From positions 186,001 to 250,000 of the forward strand of contig NZ_LLXV01000021.1 in NCBI RefSeq assembly GCF_001431665.1: a stretch of 64,000 nt of DNA. The letters run 5' to 3'. Of the stretch, positions 50,693-58,714 are shown piece after piece. Both the position numbers and the translations under genes were made by a program. The first letter of the stretch is position 1; each line of letters starts with the position of its first letter. Source of the stretch: Stenotrophomonas beteli (GTDB lineage: Bacteria > Pseudomonadota > Gammaproteobacteria > Xanthomonadales > Xanthomonadaceae). The notes under the pieces were generated by a model that ran no database searches, was not told the origin of the DNA, and worked only from the letters and a program-made list of their open reading frames with translations.

Positions 50693-51589
50693 TCAGACGT
50701 CGCAGAGGCGGATCGCCTCACGCAATGAGCCAATGGGATCGGGCGCTGCAGGCGTGAACTCCTGCGCCAGATACCCCTTGAAACCGGTGTCGCGGATCGC
50801 GCGGCAGATGGCCGGATAGTAGAGCTCCTGCTGGTCTCCGATCTCGTTCCGGCCGGGCACGCCTGCGGTGTGGTAATGCTTGAAGCAGGCGTGGTGTTTC
50901 CCGATGGTGGCGATGATGTCGCCTTCCATGATCTGCATGTGGTAGATGTCGTAGAGCAGGCCGAAATTGTCCGAGCCCAGCCGCTTGCACAGCTCCACGC
51001 CCCAGGCCGTGTGATCGCACAGGTAGTCGCGATGGTCGACCCGGGAGTTCAGCAGCTCCATCACCAGCACCACGCCACGCTTTTCCGCATGCCCGAGGAT
51101 GCGCTTGAGGCCCGCCTCGGCATTGGCCATTCCGTCATGGGGATCCATGCCGTTGCGGTTGCCCGAGAAGCAGATGAGATTGCGATAGCCGGCATCGGCC
51201 ACCAGGTCGATGTGCCGCGTGTAGCGCTCCACCAGCTGATCGTGGAACTCACGGCCGGCAAAGCCCTTGCTCAGTCCCAGCTCCGCGCCGTTGCACATCG
51301 AGCTGTAGACGCCGTGGGCTTTCAGCGTGGGCCAGTCTTCCGGGCCGACCAGATCGATGGCGGCAAACCCGATGTCCTTCACCGTCGTGCAGAGCTGGGC
51401 AACCGACAGCTGCGGGAAGGTCCAACGGGCAACGGCCTGCTTCAAGGTGCCTTTGAGCGGGGCATCGGCGGCGAATGCAGGGAGTACACCTGCAGCCCCC
51501 AGGCCAATGCCGCCGGCAACCGCAAGGCGTAGCGCGTCGCGTCGCGTGATGCCCATCGCCGGGGCCGGTCTGATCGAATGGATGGACAT
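50693..51589 (-). CDS. Tat-exported hydroxypyruvate isomerase-like TIM-barrel protein
   Basis: A 298-residue protein with a twin-arginine leader (ITRRDALRLAVAGGIGLGAA) and a TIM-barrel hydroxypyruvate isomerase-like core: 'VMELLNSRVDHRDYLCDH', 'GLLYDIYHMQIMEGD' and 'HYHTAGVPGRNEIGDQQELY'. The last block is the family signature. It probably acts on periplasmic keto-sugars. The ATG at 51589 is preceded by GGTGG/GGAGG-rich sequence. It is the first gene of the leftward operon, 50 bases from the second operator palindrome. Confidence 0.83.
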   Translation of the reverse strand: MSIHSIRPAPAMGITRRDALRLAVAGGIGLGAAGVLPAFAADAPLKGTLKQAVARWTFPQLSVAQLCTTVKDIGFAAIDLVGPEDWPTLKAHGVYSSMCNGAELGLSKGFAGREFHDQLVERYTRHIDLVADAGYRNLICFSGNRNGMDPHDGMANAEAGLKRILGHAEKRGVVLVMELLNSRVDHRDYLCDHTAWGVELCKRLGSDNFGLLYDIYHMQIMEGDIIATIGKHHACFKHYHTAGVPGRNEIGDQQELYYPAICRAIRDTGFKGYLAQEFTPAAPDPIGSLREAIRLCDV

Positions 51590-51638
51590 CCACCTGCCGG
51601 CCTCCCAACCGACATCAAACACTGAGGATTCACTGCAA

Positions 51639-51652
51639 TGCAATCGATTGCA
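51639..51652. promoter_or_regulatory. Operator palindrome, copy 2
   Basis: TGCAATCGATTGCA, identical to the copy at 42971. It sits upstream of the leftward operon, so one LacI-type repressor could control both convergent operons. Confidence 0.75.
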
Positions 51653-51740
51653 CCATAGGGGAGGAATTTGTGTGTTTGCAAGTCGCAGTGCACGAAAATC
51701 AATGCTGCGAGGCACAACTCCGCAGCCGACCTGGAAAACA

Positions 51741-51764
51741 AAAGCCCCGCGTGAGCGGGGCTTT
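51741..51764 (-). terminator. Terminator downstream of the SDR gene
   Basis: AAAGCCCCGC, GTGA, GCGGGGCTTT: a perfect 10-bp stem; on the minus strand it is followed by TGTTTTCC. It ends the SDR/NTF2 transcript about 36 bases after the SDR stop. The plus strand side also has a CTTTCCTTC run, so it may work both ways. Confidence 0.85.
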
Positions 51765-51799
51765 CCTTCTGACGGTGGGAGCAGGACGACGCCTGTTGG

Positions 51800-52582
51800 C
51801 TACAGGGTCGAAACCGTGCCACCGTCGATCCGATACTCCGCTCCGGCAATCGACGCCGACCGGGGAGACGCCAGGAACACAATCAGATCGGCCACCTCCT
51901 GCGGTGCCGCGGGCCGTCCCACCGGGATCCCGCCGAGCCAGTCCATGACCAGCCTCTTGCCGCCTTCATAATCGGTTCCCGCTTCTGCCGCGATCCGCTC
52001 TGCAAATTCCCGGGATGCTTCTGTCTCGATCCAGCCCGGCGCTACGCTCAGCACCCGCACGCCCTTGGGGGTGACCTCTCGTGAAAGCGACTTGCTGTAA
52101 GTCGTGAGTGCCGCTTTGGCGGCGGCGTAGGCGGTGGTGGACTCCGGCAGAGGCAGCATGCGCTGGATCGAACTGACGTGGATGATCACGCCAGCGTTCT
52201 GCGCGAGCATGGATGGCAGCAAGGCACGATCCAGACGGACCGCCGGCATCAGATTCAGGTTCAGCTCGGCAAGCCAGTGCGCATCACTGATCGCTGCGAA
52301 GCCGCCGCCAGGTGTCTTTGATCCCCCCAGCACATTGACCAGGATGTCTGCGCCGCCCCATGCCTGCAGCACGGCGTGGGCGAAGATGCTGGTGCCCTCG
52401 GCCGTCGACAGATCGGCGGCTACGTAGGCGACTCCTTCGACCGGGCGTGCCGGCAGGCTGCGCGCCGACGTCATCACCCTGGCCCCGGCCCCGGCGAGGG
52501 TCCTGACCACGGCCGCCCCCACACCGGCCGTGCCGCCGGTCACCACGGCCCTCAGGCCGCCGAGTTGAAGATCGAAGCTCAT
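51800..52582 (-). CDS. Short-chain dehydrogenase/reductase
   Basis: A 260-residue SDR. The cofactor loop is 'AVVTGGTAGVGAAVVRTLAG', the catalytic Ser is in 'IIHVSSIQRM' and Tyr/Lys in 'TTAYAAAKAAL'. The substrate is unknown. It starts at 52582, overlapping the NTF2-like gene by four bases; the upstream in-frame extension is a shadow of that gene. It is divergent, together with its partner, from a LysR gene that probably regulates it. Confidence 0.87.
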   Translation of the reverse strand: MSFDLQLGGLRAVVTGGTAGVGAAVVRTLAGAGARVMTSARSLPARPVEGVAYVAADLSTAEGTSIFAHAVLQAWGGADILVNVLGGSKTPGGGFAAISDAHWLAELNLNLMPAVRLDRALLPSMLAQNAGVIIHVSSIQRMLPLPESTTAYAAAKAALTTYSKSLSREVTPKGVRVLSVAPGWIETEASREFAERIAAEAGTDYEGGKRLVMDWLGGIPVGRPAAPQEVADLIVFLASPRSASIAGAEYRIDGGTVSTL

Positions 52583-52905
52583 GCCGTGATCTCCAGCGAC
52601 GCGATCAGGCCCCGCTCCAGTTCGAAACGGTAGCTCAGCAGAATCGGGCTGCCGGGGAAGTTGCCGCTCACGATGGCACGGACAACGTGGTATTGCGCCT
52701 GCTGCTCGATGGCGCTCGGCACGCTGGTGGCACTGTATCTGGCCGATGCCTCGGCCAGGAAGGCCTTGATGGCGTCGACGCCGACGACGGTGTGCCCGTC
52801 GTCCTTCAGCACAGCCTGGGCGGCAAAACAACGCGCCAGCACTTCAGGGTCATGTTCGGCCGCGAAGTACGCGGCAATGGGCTCTGGGAGGGTCAACGCA
52901 TTCAT
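52579..52905 (-). CDS. NTF2/SnoaL-like protein
   Basis: A 108-residue protein with the cone-shaped SnoaL/NTF2-like fold: 'EPIAAYFAAEHDPEVLARCF' and 'HTVVGVDAIKAFLAEASARY', ending in strand-rich 'LLSYRFELERGLIASLEIT'. Such small proteins are often isomerases or hydratases but the active residues cannot be assigned. ATG 52905 is preceded by AGGAGCCAGGA. It overlaps the SDR gene by four bases, forming an operon. Confidence 0.75.
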   Translation of the reverse strand: MNALTLPEPIAAYFAAEHDPEVLARCFAAQAVLKDDGHTVVGVDAIKAFLAEASARYSATSVPSAIEQQAQYHVVRAIVSGNFPGSPILLSYRFELERGLIASLEITA

Positions 52906-53003
52906 TCCTGGCTCCTGCAGTGGTGAGGGGCTCAGGATGTGCACGCAGGCCAGTTAAGTGAATGCCCTATAATCCGAATGGGTTATGTCAAGAATCTCGC
53001 ATA
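52906..53003. promoter_or_regulatory. Divergent control region of NTF2-SDR and LysR
   Basis: A 98-base gap that carries a perfect TATAAT at 52968-52973 on the plus strand, consistent with a LysR-gene promoter, and A/T-rich flanks typical of a LysR binding site. A good -35 element is not obvious. Confidence 0.5.
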
Positions 53004-53915
53004 ATGCGCGGATCCGAGTTCGCTGAACTGAAGGCCTTCATGGCGGTGGTGGAACGTCAGAGCTTCGCGCGGGCGGCGGAACATCTGGGGGTATCGCCCT
53101 CGGCCCTGAGCCAGACCATCCGCCAACTGGAAGGCCGTCTCGGCACCCGCCTTCTGAATCGCACAACACGAAGCGTGGCACCCTCGGCAAGCGGCGGGCG
53201 ACTGTACGCGCGCATCGCGCCGCTGTTCCAGGAGTTGGCGGTAGCGGTCGCTGAAACCAGCGAAGCCAGCGGACGGATCAACGGGACCCTGCGAATCAAC
53301 ACGCTGGGCATCGCCGCGAGAACACTCATTGCCCCGCGGCTTGCCCGCTTCCACCAGGCCTACCCTGATGTCGTTGTCGACATCGTGGTCGACGACGCGC
53401 TCAGCGACATCGTCAGTGGCCGCTTTGATGCGGGCATCCGCGTGGGTGGCCAGCTCGAGAAGGACATGGTGGCCATCCGCCTCACCCCGGACCTGAACAT
53501 GGTGGCCGTGGCGTCACCGGATTACCTGGCACGCCGCGGAACACCGCGAACTCCGGCGGAACTGCAGGATCACGCCTGCATCAACTGGCGGCTGCAGAGC
53601 GATGGCAGGCAGTACCGATGGGAGTTCAAGAAGCGAGGTCGCCACCTCGAGGTCGCCGTGGACGGTCCTGTCGTCACCAATCACGCTGACATCGGGATTG
53701 CGTCGGCCCTGGCCGGCCTTGGAATCGCCTATCACTTCGAACAGGATGGCGTGGGCGAACTGCTGGCCCAGGGACTGCTGGTGCGGGTACTGGCGGATTG
53801 GTCGGTCTCGCGGCCCGGGCTTTTTCTCTACTACCCGAACAGGCGGCATCGCCCCGCCCTGCTGGGCGCGTTCATTGACTGCCTGCTGGACCAGGGAATG
53901 TTCGGCAATCGGTGA
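53004..53915 (+). CDS. LysR-family regulator
   Basis: A 303-residue regulator. HTH at about residues 7-60 ('QSFARAAEHLGVSPSALSQT'), then an effector-binding domain with 'ASGRINGTLRINTLGIAART' and 'PDYLARRGTPRTPAEL'. It resembles the CrgA/DsdC-like group that often controls a divergent oxidoreductase. ATG 53004 was chosen; the upstream in-frame residues fall in the divergent promoter. Its inducer is unknown. Confidence 0.83.
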   Translation: MRGSEFAELKAFMAVVERQSFARAAEHLGVSPSALSQTIRQLEGRLGTRLLNRTTRSVAPSASGGRLYARIAPLFQELAVAVAETSEASGRINGTLRINTLGIAARTLIAPRLARFHQAYPDVVVDIVVDDALSDIVSGRFDAGIRVGGQLEKDMVAIRLTPDLNMVAVASPDYLARRGTPRTPAELQDHACINWRLQSDGRQYRWEFKKRGRHLEVAVDGPVVTNHADIGIASALAGLGIAYHFEQDGVGELLAQGLLVRVLADWSVSRPGLFLYYPNRRHRPALLGAFIDCLLDQGMFGNR

Positions 53916-54036
53916 CGAGCTCGACGAACGTCCGCATCCTGCCGCCGGGCAATGGGATCCTGCCACGTCGCCTGTAACGAGAAGGGCCCCGGGCACGCGT
54001 GCCAGCAGCCCTTGCCGGGATACACGGAAGGTACGC

Positions 54037-54606
54037 TTAGAACGGAATATCGTCGTCAGCGAAGTCGTCCATCGGCGGTGCCTGCTGCGGCTGCGGGCGC
54101 TGGTTGCCACCCTGGTTGCCGTAACCGCCGCCCTGGTTTCCACCCTGGTTGCCGTAGCCACCGCCCTGCCCGCCACGCTGGCCACCGCCACCGCCGTACT
54201 CCTGGCGCGGGGCCTGCTGGCGCTGCGGGCGATCGCCGCCGTAGTTGCCGCCACCGCCACCGCCGCCTTCACCGCGACCGCCCAGCATCTGCATCTCATC
54301 GGCGACGATATCGGTGGAGTACTTCTCCACGCCGTCCTGGCCGGTGTACTTGTCGTAACGCAGGCTGCCTTCGACGTAGACCGAGCTGCCCTTGCGCAGG
54401 TACTCGCCGGCGATCTCGCCGAGCTTGCCGAAGAACACCACGCGGTGCCATTCAGTGCGTTCCTGCTGGTTGCCATCCTTGTCCTTGCGGACGCTGGTGG
54501 TGGCCAGGCTGATGCGGGTGATCGCCATGCCGCTCTGGGTGTACTTCACGTCCGGGTCGTTGCCGAGATTGCCGACCAGGATGACCTTGTTGATGCCGCG
54601 CGCCAT
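54037..54606 (-). CDS. ssb: Single-stranded DNA-binding protein
   Basis: A 189-residue SSB. The N-terminal OB fold begins '[20 protein letters not shown]' and continues '[20 protein letters not shown]' to about residue 112; a Gly/Gln/Asn-rich linker (about 113-170) with two 11-residue repeats follows; the acidic tail '[10 protein letters not shown]' is the partner-binding tip. It protects single-stranded DNA in replication and repair. The ATG at 54606 is the conserved MARG start. Confidence 0.95.
   Translation of the reverse strand: MARGINKVILVGNLGNDPDVKYTQSGMAITRISLATTSVRKDKDGNQQERTEWHRVVFFGKLGEIAGEYLRKGSSVYVEGSLRYDKYTGQDGVEKYSTDIVADEMQMLGGRGEGGGGGGGNYGGDRPQRQQAPRQEYGGGGGQRGGQGGGYGNQGGNQGGGYGNQGGNQRPQPQQAPPMDDFADDDIPF
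54100..54165 (-). repeat. Tandem 33-base repeat in the ssb linker
   Basis: Two adjacent 33-base units (54100-54132 and 54133-54165), differing at three positions, encode two copies of [11 protein letters not shown]. The linker is therefore length-variable by repeat copying. Confidence 0.85.
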
Positions 54607-54898
54607 AGATACCTTCGTCCGTTGTCCAGAGGCTGACCGCCAGTGATAGCACAGCCCCATGCGGGGGTGCAGTACGCGGGGCCGCCCCGGGTGAAATTTG
54701 GGGAAATGCAGGAACGAGACATCTTAGCATTGCCGCCGCCCTCTGCCCGGCCAGAAGACCTCGGCTGCCTCACAGAGTTGGCCTGATTTCCTTGTCCGGC
54801 AATGACTTATGTTCGGGCGGATGAATGCCTGAAGCGGCATTCGCTTCGGCCCATGGCATCATGCCCGGGCACCTTTCCCCTGCCCCCTCCGCGTTCCC

Positions 54899-55930
54899 AT
54901 GACGATCAAAGGCAAAGCCACCTCCCTGGACATCGCCCACCTGGCCGGGGTCTCCCAGCCCACCGTGTCGCGGGCCCTGCGTGGCAGCCCGATGGTCAAC
55001 GCCGAGACCCGCGAGCGGATCCTGCGCATCGCCCGCGAACTGAACTACAAGGTCGACAAGAACGCTTCCAGCCTGCGCCTGCGCAATGCGGGCACCCTGG
55101 CGCTGCTGTTCTTCGAAGACCCGACCAATGACGACTCGCTGATCAACCCGTTCTTCCATTCGATGCTGGGCTCGATCACCCGCGCCTGCGCGCTGCATGG
55201 GCAGGACCTGCTGGTTTCCTTCCAGCAGTTGTCCACCGACTGGCAGGCCGACTACGAAGACAGCAACAAGGCCGACGGCATCATCCTGCTTGGCTATGGC
55301 GACTACCATGAATCACGCGACCGCCTGCAGCGGCTGGTCGAACAGGGCACGCATTTCGTGCGCTGGGGCGCGGCCCTGCCCGGCCAGCCCGGCGTGTCGA
55401 TCGGCAGCGACAATTTCCAGGGCGGGCATGACGTCACCACCCACCTGTTGCAGCGGGGCTGCCGCCGCATCGCCTTCCTCGGCCATGCCTCCAGCCATTA
55501 TCCGGAATTCCAGGAGCGTTACCGCGGCCATGTCGCGGCGCTGCAGGAACACGGCCTGGCCGCCGAACCGGCGCTGCAGCACGATGCCATCACCACCGAG
55601 GCGTCCGGCCAGGAGGCCTGCCAGCTGCTGCTGGCGCGGGGCGAACCGATCGACGCGATCTGCGCGGCCAGCGACCTGATCGCCATCGGTGCACTCCGCG
55701 CCCTGCGCGACGCCGGCCTGCGGGTACCCCAGGACGTGGCGGTGACCGGCTTCGACGACATCCCTCTGGCGGCCTCGGTGTCGCCGGCATTGACCACCGT
55801 GCAGCAGGACACCAAGCAGGCCGGGCAGCTGCTGGTCGAACGCCTGCTGGCGCTGATCGGCCGGCAGCCGGTGGACAGCCAGAGCATCCCGGTGAAGCTG
55901 GTGGTGCGCGAATCGTCCCTGCGCGGCTAA
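54899..55930 (+). CDS. LacI-family regulator upstream of the alpha-glucan locus
   Basis: A 343-residue regulator with an HTH ('DIAHLAGVSQPTVSRALRGS'), hinge 'DKNASSLRL' and a sugar-sensing domain ('GTLALLFFEDPTNDDSLIN', 'GFDDIPLAASVSPALTTV'). It is about 1.1 kb upstream, in the opposite direction, from the amylase operon and is a candidate for its control, but no operator adjacent to it could be seen. It is divergent from ssb across a 292-base gap that contains no other gene. Confidence 0.83.
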   Translation: MTIKGKATSLDIAHLAGVSQPTVSRALRGSPMVNAETRERILRIARELNYKVDKNASSLRLRNAGTLALLFFEDPTNDDSLINPFFHSMLGSITRACALHGQDLLVSFQQLSTDWQADYEDSNKADGIILLGYGDYHESRDRLQRLVEQGTHFVRWGAALPGQPGVSIGSDNFQGGHDVTTHLLQRGCRRIAFLGHASSHYPEFQERYRGHVAALQEHGLAAEPALQHDAITTEASGQEACQLLLARGEPIDAICAASDLIAIGALRALRDAGLRVPQDVAVTGFDDIPLAASVSPALTTVQQDTKQAGQLLVERLLALIGRQPVDSQSIPVKLVVRESSLRG

Positions 55931-55987
55931 GCGCCGCAGGGTGCGGTCGCTCTTTGCCTCGCCCTTGTTGCGTGGCCTGGTCTTGCC

Positions 55988-56010
55988 GTAGTGCCGAGCC
56001 ATGCTCGGCC
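55988..56010 (+). repeat. SMAG-like repeat
   Basis: GTAGTGCCGAGCCATGCTCGGCC, a single GTAG-headed palindrome after the LacI gene. Confidence 0.75.
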
Positions 56011-56035
56011 AACAGTCCACGTCAGCCGCGCAGGT

Positions 56036-56350
56036 TCAGCGCGCCCCGGCCTTCGGCCCCAGCAACGCCAGCAGCACGTACACCACGATCGAAGCGACGG
56101 TGCCGAGTGCCGCCGGCCACCCGAACGCCCAGGCCGGGCGACCCTGCTGGCGCGCCCAGTGGCCCAGATGCCAGGCCGCGCCCAGGTTGATCAGCCACGC
56201 AATGACGAACACCGGCCACTGCGCCATGCCCACCGCGCGCAGCAGGGGCATGGACACCAGCGCGGCAACGATGGCTGCGATCAGGAAGATCAACGCGGAG
56301 CGGGAATGCCGTGATGCCGGTGCGTCGGCGGGTAGTTCCCTCAATGCCAT
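56036..56350 (-). CDS. Small membrane protein
   Basis: A 104-residue protein with three hydrophobic segments ('ALIFLIAAIVAALVSMPLL', 'WPVFVIAWLINLGAAWHLG', 'AALGTVASIVVYVLLALLG'), an inner-membrane protein without recognised family. The first 17 residues are polar. It is flanked by SMAG repeats. ATG 56350 fits the coding signature and no alternative was evident. Confidence 0.6.
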   Translation of the reverse strand: MALRELPADAPASRHSRSALIFLIAAIVAALVSMPLLRAVGMAQWPVFVIAWLINLGAAWHLGHWARQQGRPAWAFGWPAALGTVASIVVYVLLALLGPKAGAR

Positions 56351-56414
56351 GGCCGAGCCTCGGTCCCGGTATTGCCCAAGGGGATCACGTACGACGCCCG
56401 AAGGGAAGCTCTCT

Positions 56415-56483
56415 GTAGAACCGAGCCGTGCTCGACTGATCCGGCATGGCGCGAACGGCAGCCGAGCATGGGCTCGGCTCTAC
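56415..56483. repeat. Inverted SMAG dimer
   Basis: GTAGAACCGAGCCGTGCTCGAC and a reverse-facing GCCGAGCATGGGCTCGGC ending CTAC, about 20 bases apart. Confidence 0.75.
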
Positions 56484-56490
56484 ATGACAA

Positions 56491-56877
56491 TCAACCCGGG
56501 GCGAAGTCCTTCAGGATCTCGCCAACGCCGCTGGGCGAGATCTCAAAGCCGAGCGCAGTGCCTGGGTTGATCACCACCCCGTAGCCACCCGGTACGCGGC
56601 GCAGCACGTCCAGCATCAGCCAGCGGATCTGGTGTTCGGCCTGCTGGCTGTAGATGCCCACCCGCGACGGGTCGGTGAACACGGCCACATGCAGGATGCC
56701 CTGCTTGTCGAACAGCAACGGGTCGAAGCCGCTGCCATCGGGGGTGACCAGGCTTCCGGTCAGCAGCACTACCTCGGAGGCGACAAAAGCCTCCATGAAG
56801 GCGCGGATCGGCACCGCCCCGTCCATCGCCGCCTTCAACAGGGTTTCGATCGGGGTCTGCGGGGCGAGGTCGGTCAT
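56491..56877 (-). CDS. SseB-like N-terminal domain protein
   Basis: A 128-residue cytoplasmic protein related to the SseB N-terminal domain: 'AFMEAFVASEVVLLTG', 'LLFDKQGILHVAVFTDPSRV' and 'GYGVVINPGTALGFEISPSG' are the conserved strands and motif. Its function is poorly defined. It is monocistronic; the start at 56877 is the first ATG. Confidence 0.78.
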   Translation of the reverse strand: MTDLAPQTPIETLLKAAMDGAVPIRAFMEAFVASEVVLLTGSLVTPDGSGFDPLLFDKQGILHVAVFTDPSRVGIYSQQAEHQIRWLMLDVLRRVPGGYGVVINPGTALGFEISPSGVGEILKDFAPG

Positions 56878-56930
56878 GGCGATACGGCGAAGCGTGAGGG
56901 ATGCCTATTGTGCCGGATGCGGTCCCCCCG

Positions 56931-57002
56931 GTAGTGCCGGCCGCTGGCCAGCACCTGAAAGTGCCATGGATTCACGGGTTGCCGGCCAGCGGCCGGCACT
57001 AC
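56931..57002. repeat. SMAG pair at the end of the amylase gene
   Basis: A GTAG-headed unit (56931-56955) and a reverse unit (56978-57002) form an inverted pair. The reverse unit's GTAG supplies the amylase stop codon TAG (57001-56999). Confidence 0.8.
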
Positions 57003-58714
57003 CGCCCCAGTCGCACGTCCCGCGCCTTCTGGTCGGCCATCGCCTTGTCCAGCTCGGCCTGCAGCGCTGGCTGCTGCACCGGCGCATCCAGCACGTAGAC
57101 CTTCACCCCGTGCGCGGGCACTTCGGTCTGCAGGCGGTTCTTCACCTTCACCTCGCCGCCGCCCAGTGCGTCACGCCAGATGCCAGCCTGCAGGTAGCGC
57201 GCCACCTCGAAGGTGCGCGCCACATCGCCCTTGTTCAGCAGCACCAGCGCGGTCTGCGCCACATTTTCCTGCTGCAGCACGCGCAGGAACACCGCTTCGT
57301 CGCCGTGCAGGCGCTCGTTCACCTGCAGGCCGCGCTGCAGCGCCGGCGTGGCCTGGCGCAGTTTCGCGATGCGCTGCAGCGGCGCGAAGATCGGGCTCTG
57401 CGGCGCGGCATCGACTCGCTGCTGGCCGAAGTAGGCACGGTTGCCGGCATGCTCGGCACGGCCACGCATGAAGCCGGTTTCCGAACCGTAATAGACCACC
57501 GGAATACCGCGCGCGGTGAACAGCCAGTTGTGCGCGTCGATGAAGCCGTTGTCGCTGGCCTGCAGGCGCGGCATGTCGTGGTTGTCGTAGAAGCTCATCA
57601 GCTCGTACGGGTTCGAATACGGGCCGCCGCTCAGGTGCAGTGGCTCGGCCAGGACTTCAAAGCCCTTGCCCGCAGTGCCGAAGGCCTGTTCCAGCGCACC
57701 GCGTAACGGGAAGTCGAGCACGCTGACGTTGGCATTGGCCGGCCAGGTGTGCTCGGCAATACGCGCGGCATCGTAATCGAACGCTTCGCCGAACATGAAC
57801 ATGCCCGGATGCTGCGCACGGATGCGGCTGACGAATTCATGCCACCACGGGTGCGGCAGCCAGCCGATGGTGTCGATGCGCAGTGCATCCACGCCCTGTG
57901 CGGTCCATTGCAGGTAGGCGCCCACCAGGTAGTCCATCACCGCCGGGTTGTCCTGGTTGAAGTCGGACAGCTCGGCCAGATTGCCGTCGAAGATCGAACC
58001 GTCCTTGCTGTCGACCGGCCCGATGGTGTTGTAGAACGCGTGCAGCGGGTTGTGCTTCGGATCCAGCTTCTGTGGCGGCAGGTTCTGGTGATCGGCGATG
58101 AGCCTGCCGTCCTTGTCGAAGATCTGGCCGAACTGCGGTTGCCGCGTCGGCATGGTCCAGGCCGGTGAGCCGTGGTTGCCGACGATGTCCAGCACCACCT
58201 TCAGGCCGGCGCCGTGCAGGCCCTGGGTCAGACCGGCAAAGTCCAGGTCCTTGCTGGGCAAGTGCTCGTCCACCTTGTAGAAATTGATGCCCCAGTAGCC
58301 GTGGTAGCCGGTCTTGCCACGGTCGGTCAGCGTGCTGGTGCAGCTGATCGGCTTGCTGCCGGTGAAGGCCTCATCCGGGTTGTCGACGATCGGCGTGATC
58401 CACACCGCGCCGAAGCCGAGGTTGCGGATGTACTGCGCATTGTCGAGCACGCCGCGGAAGTCGCCGCCGAGGTAGCCGATGTTGCCATCCACCTTGTCCG
58501 GACAGGGCACCGGAATATCGAAGGTGGGGTGCGGGCCACCCTGGTCGCGGTGATCGTTGGACGGGTCACCGTTGACGAAGCGGTCAGTGACCACGAAGTA
58601 CACCGCATCGCTGGCGAACGGCTCGGTGGTACCGACGTAGTCCGGGCGCGGCGCGGCCACGGCCTGGCCGGCGAACAGGGCAACGGAAACAGCAACAGCC
58701 AACGCAGCACGCAT
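56999..58714 (-). CDS. Exported GH13 alpha-amylase/cyclomaltodextrinase-like enzyme
   Basis: A 571-residue glycoside hydrolase with a signal peptide (cleavage near 'GQAVAAPRP'). GH13 regions are visible: I 'VVLDIVGNH', II 'GVDALRIDTIGW' (nucleophile Asp), III 'FMFGEAFD' (acid/base Glu), IV 'FYDNHDMPR' (transition-state Asp). It should cleave alpha-1,4-glucans or maltodextrins in the periplasm. The ATG (58714) overlaps the upstream MFS stop by one base, and GGAGG lies eight bases before it. The stop codon is contributed by a SMAG repeat. Confidence 0.88.
   Translation of the reverse strand: MRAALAVAVSVALFAGQAVAAPRPDYVGTTEPFASDAVYFVVTDRFVNGDPSNDHRDQGGPHPTFDIPVPCPDKVDGNIGYLGGDFRGVLDNAQYIRNLGFGAVWITPIVDNPDEAFTGSKPISCTSTLTDRGKTGYHGYWGINFYKVDEHLPSKDLDFAGLTQGLHGAGLKVVLDIVGNHGSPAWTMPTRQPQFGQIFDKDGRLIADHQNLPPQKLDPKHNPLHAFYNTIGPVDSKDGSIFDGNLAELSDFNQDNPAVMDYLVGAYLQWTAQGVDALRIDTIGWLPHPWWHEFVSRIRAQHPGMFMFGEAFDYDAARIAEHTWPANANVSVLDFPLRGALEQAFGTAGKGFEVLAEPLHLSGGPYSNPYELMSFYDNHDMPRLQASDNGFIDAHNWLFTARGIPVVYYGSETGFMRGRAEHAGNRAYFGQQRVDAAPQSPIFAPLQRIAKLRQATPALQRGLQVNERLHGDEAVFLRVLQQENVAQTALVLLNKGDVARTFEVARYLQAGIWRDALGGGEVKVKNRLQTEVPAHGVKVYVLDAPVQQPALQAELDKAMADQKARDVRLGR

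Noticed and set aside
53981-54014. Terminator of ssb
   Set aside because: Inverted arms AAGGGC and GCCCTT with an inner palindrome can fold, but no T-run follows on the minus strand, so the evidence is too weak.
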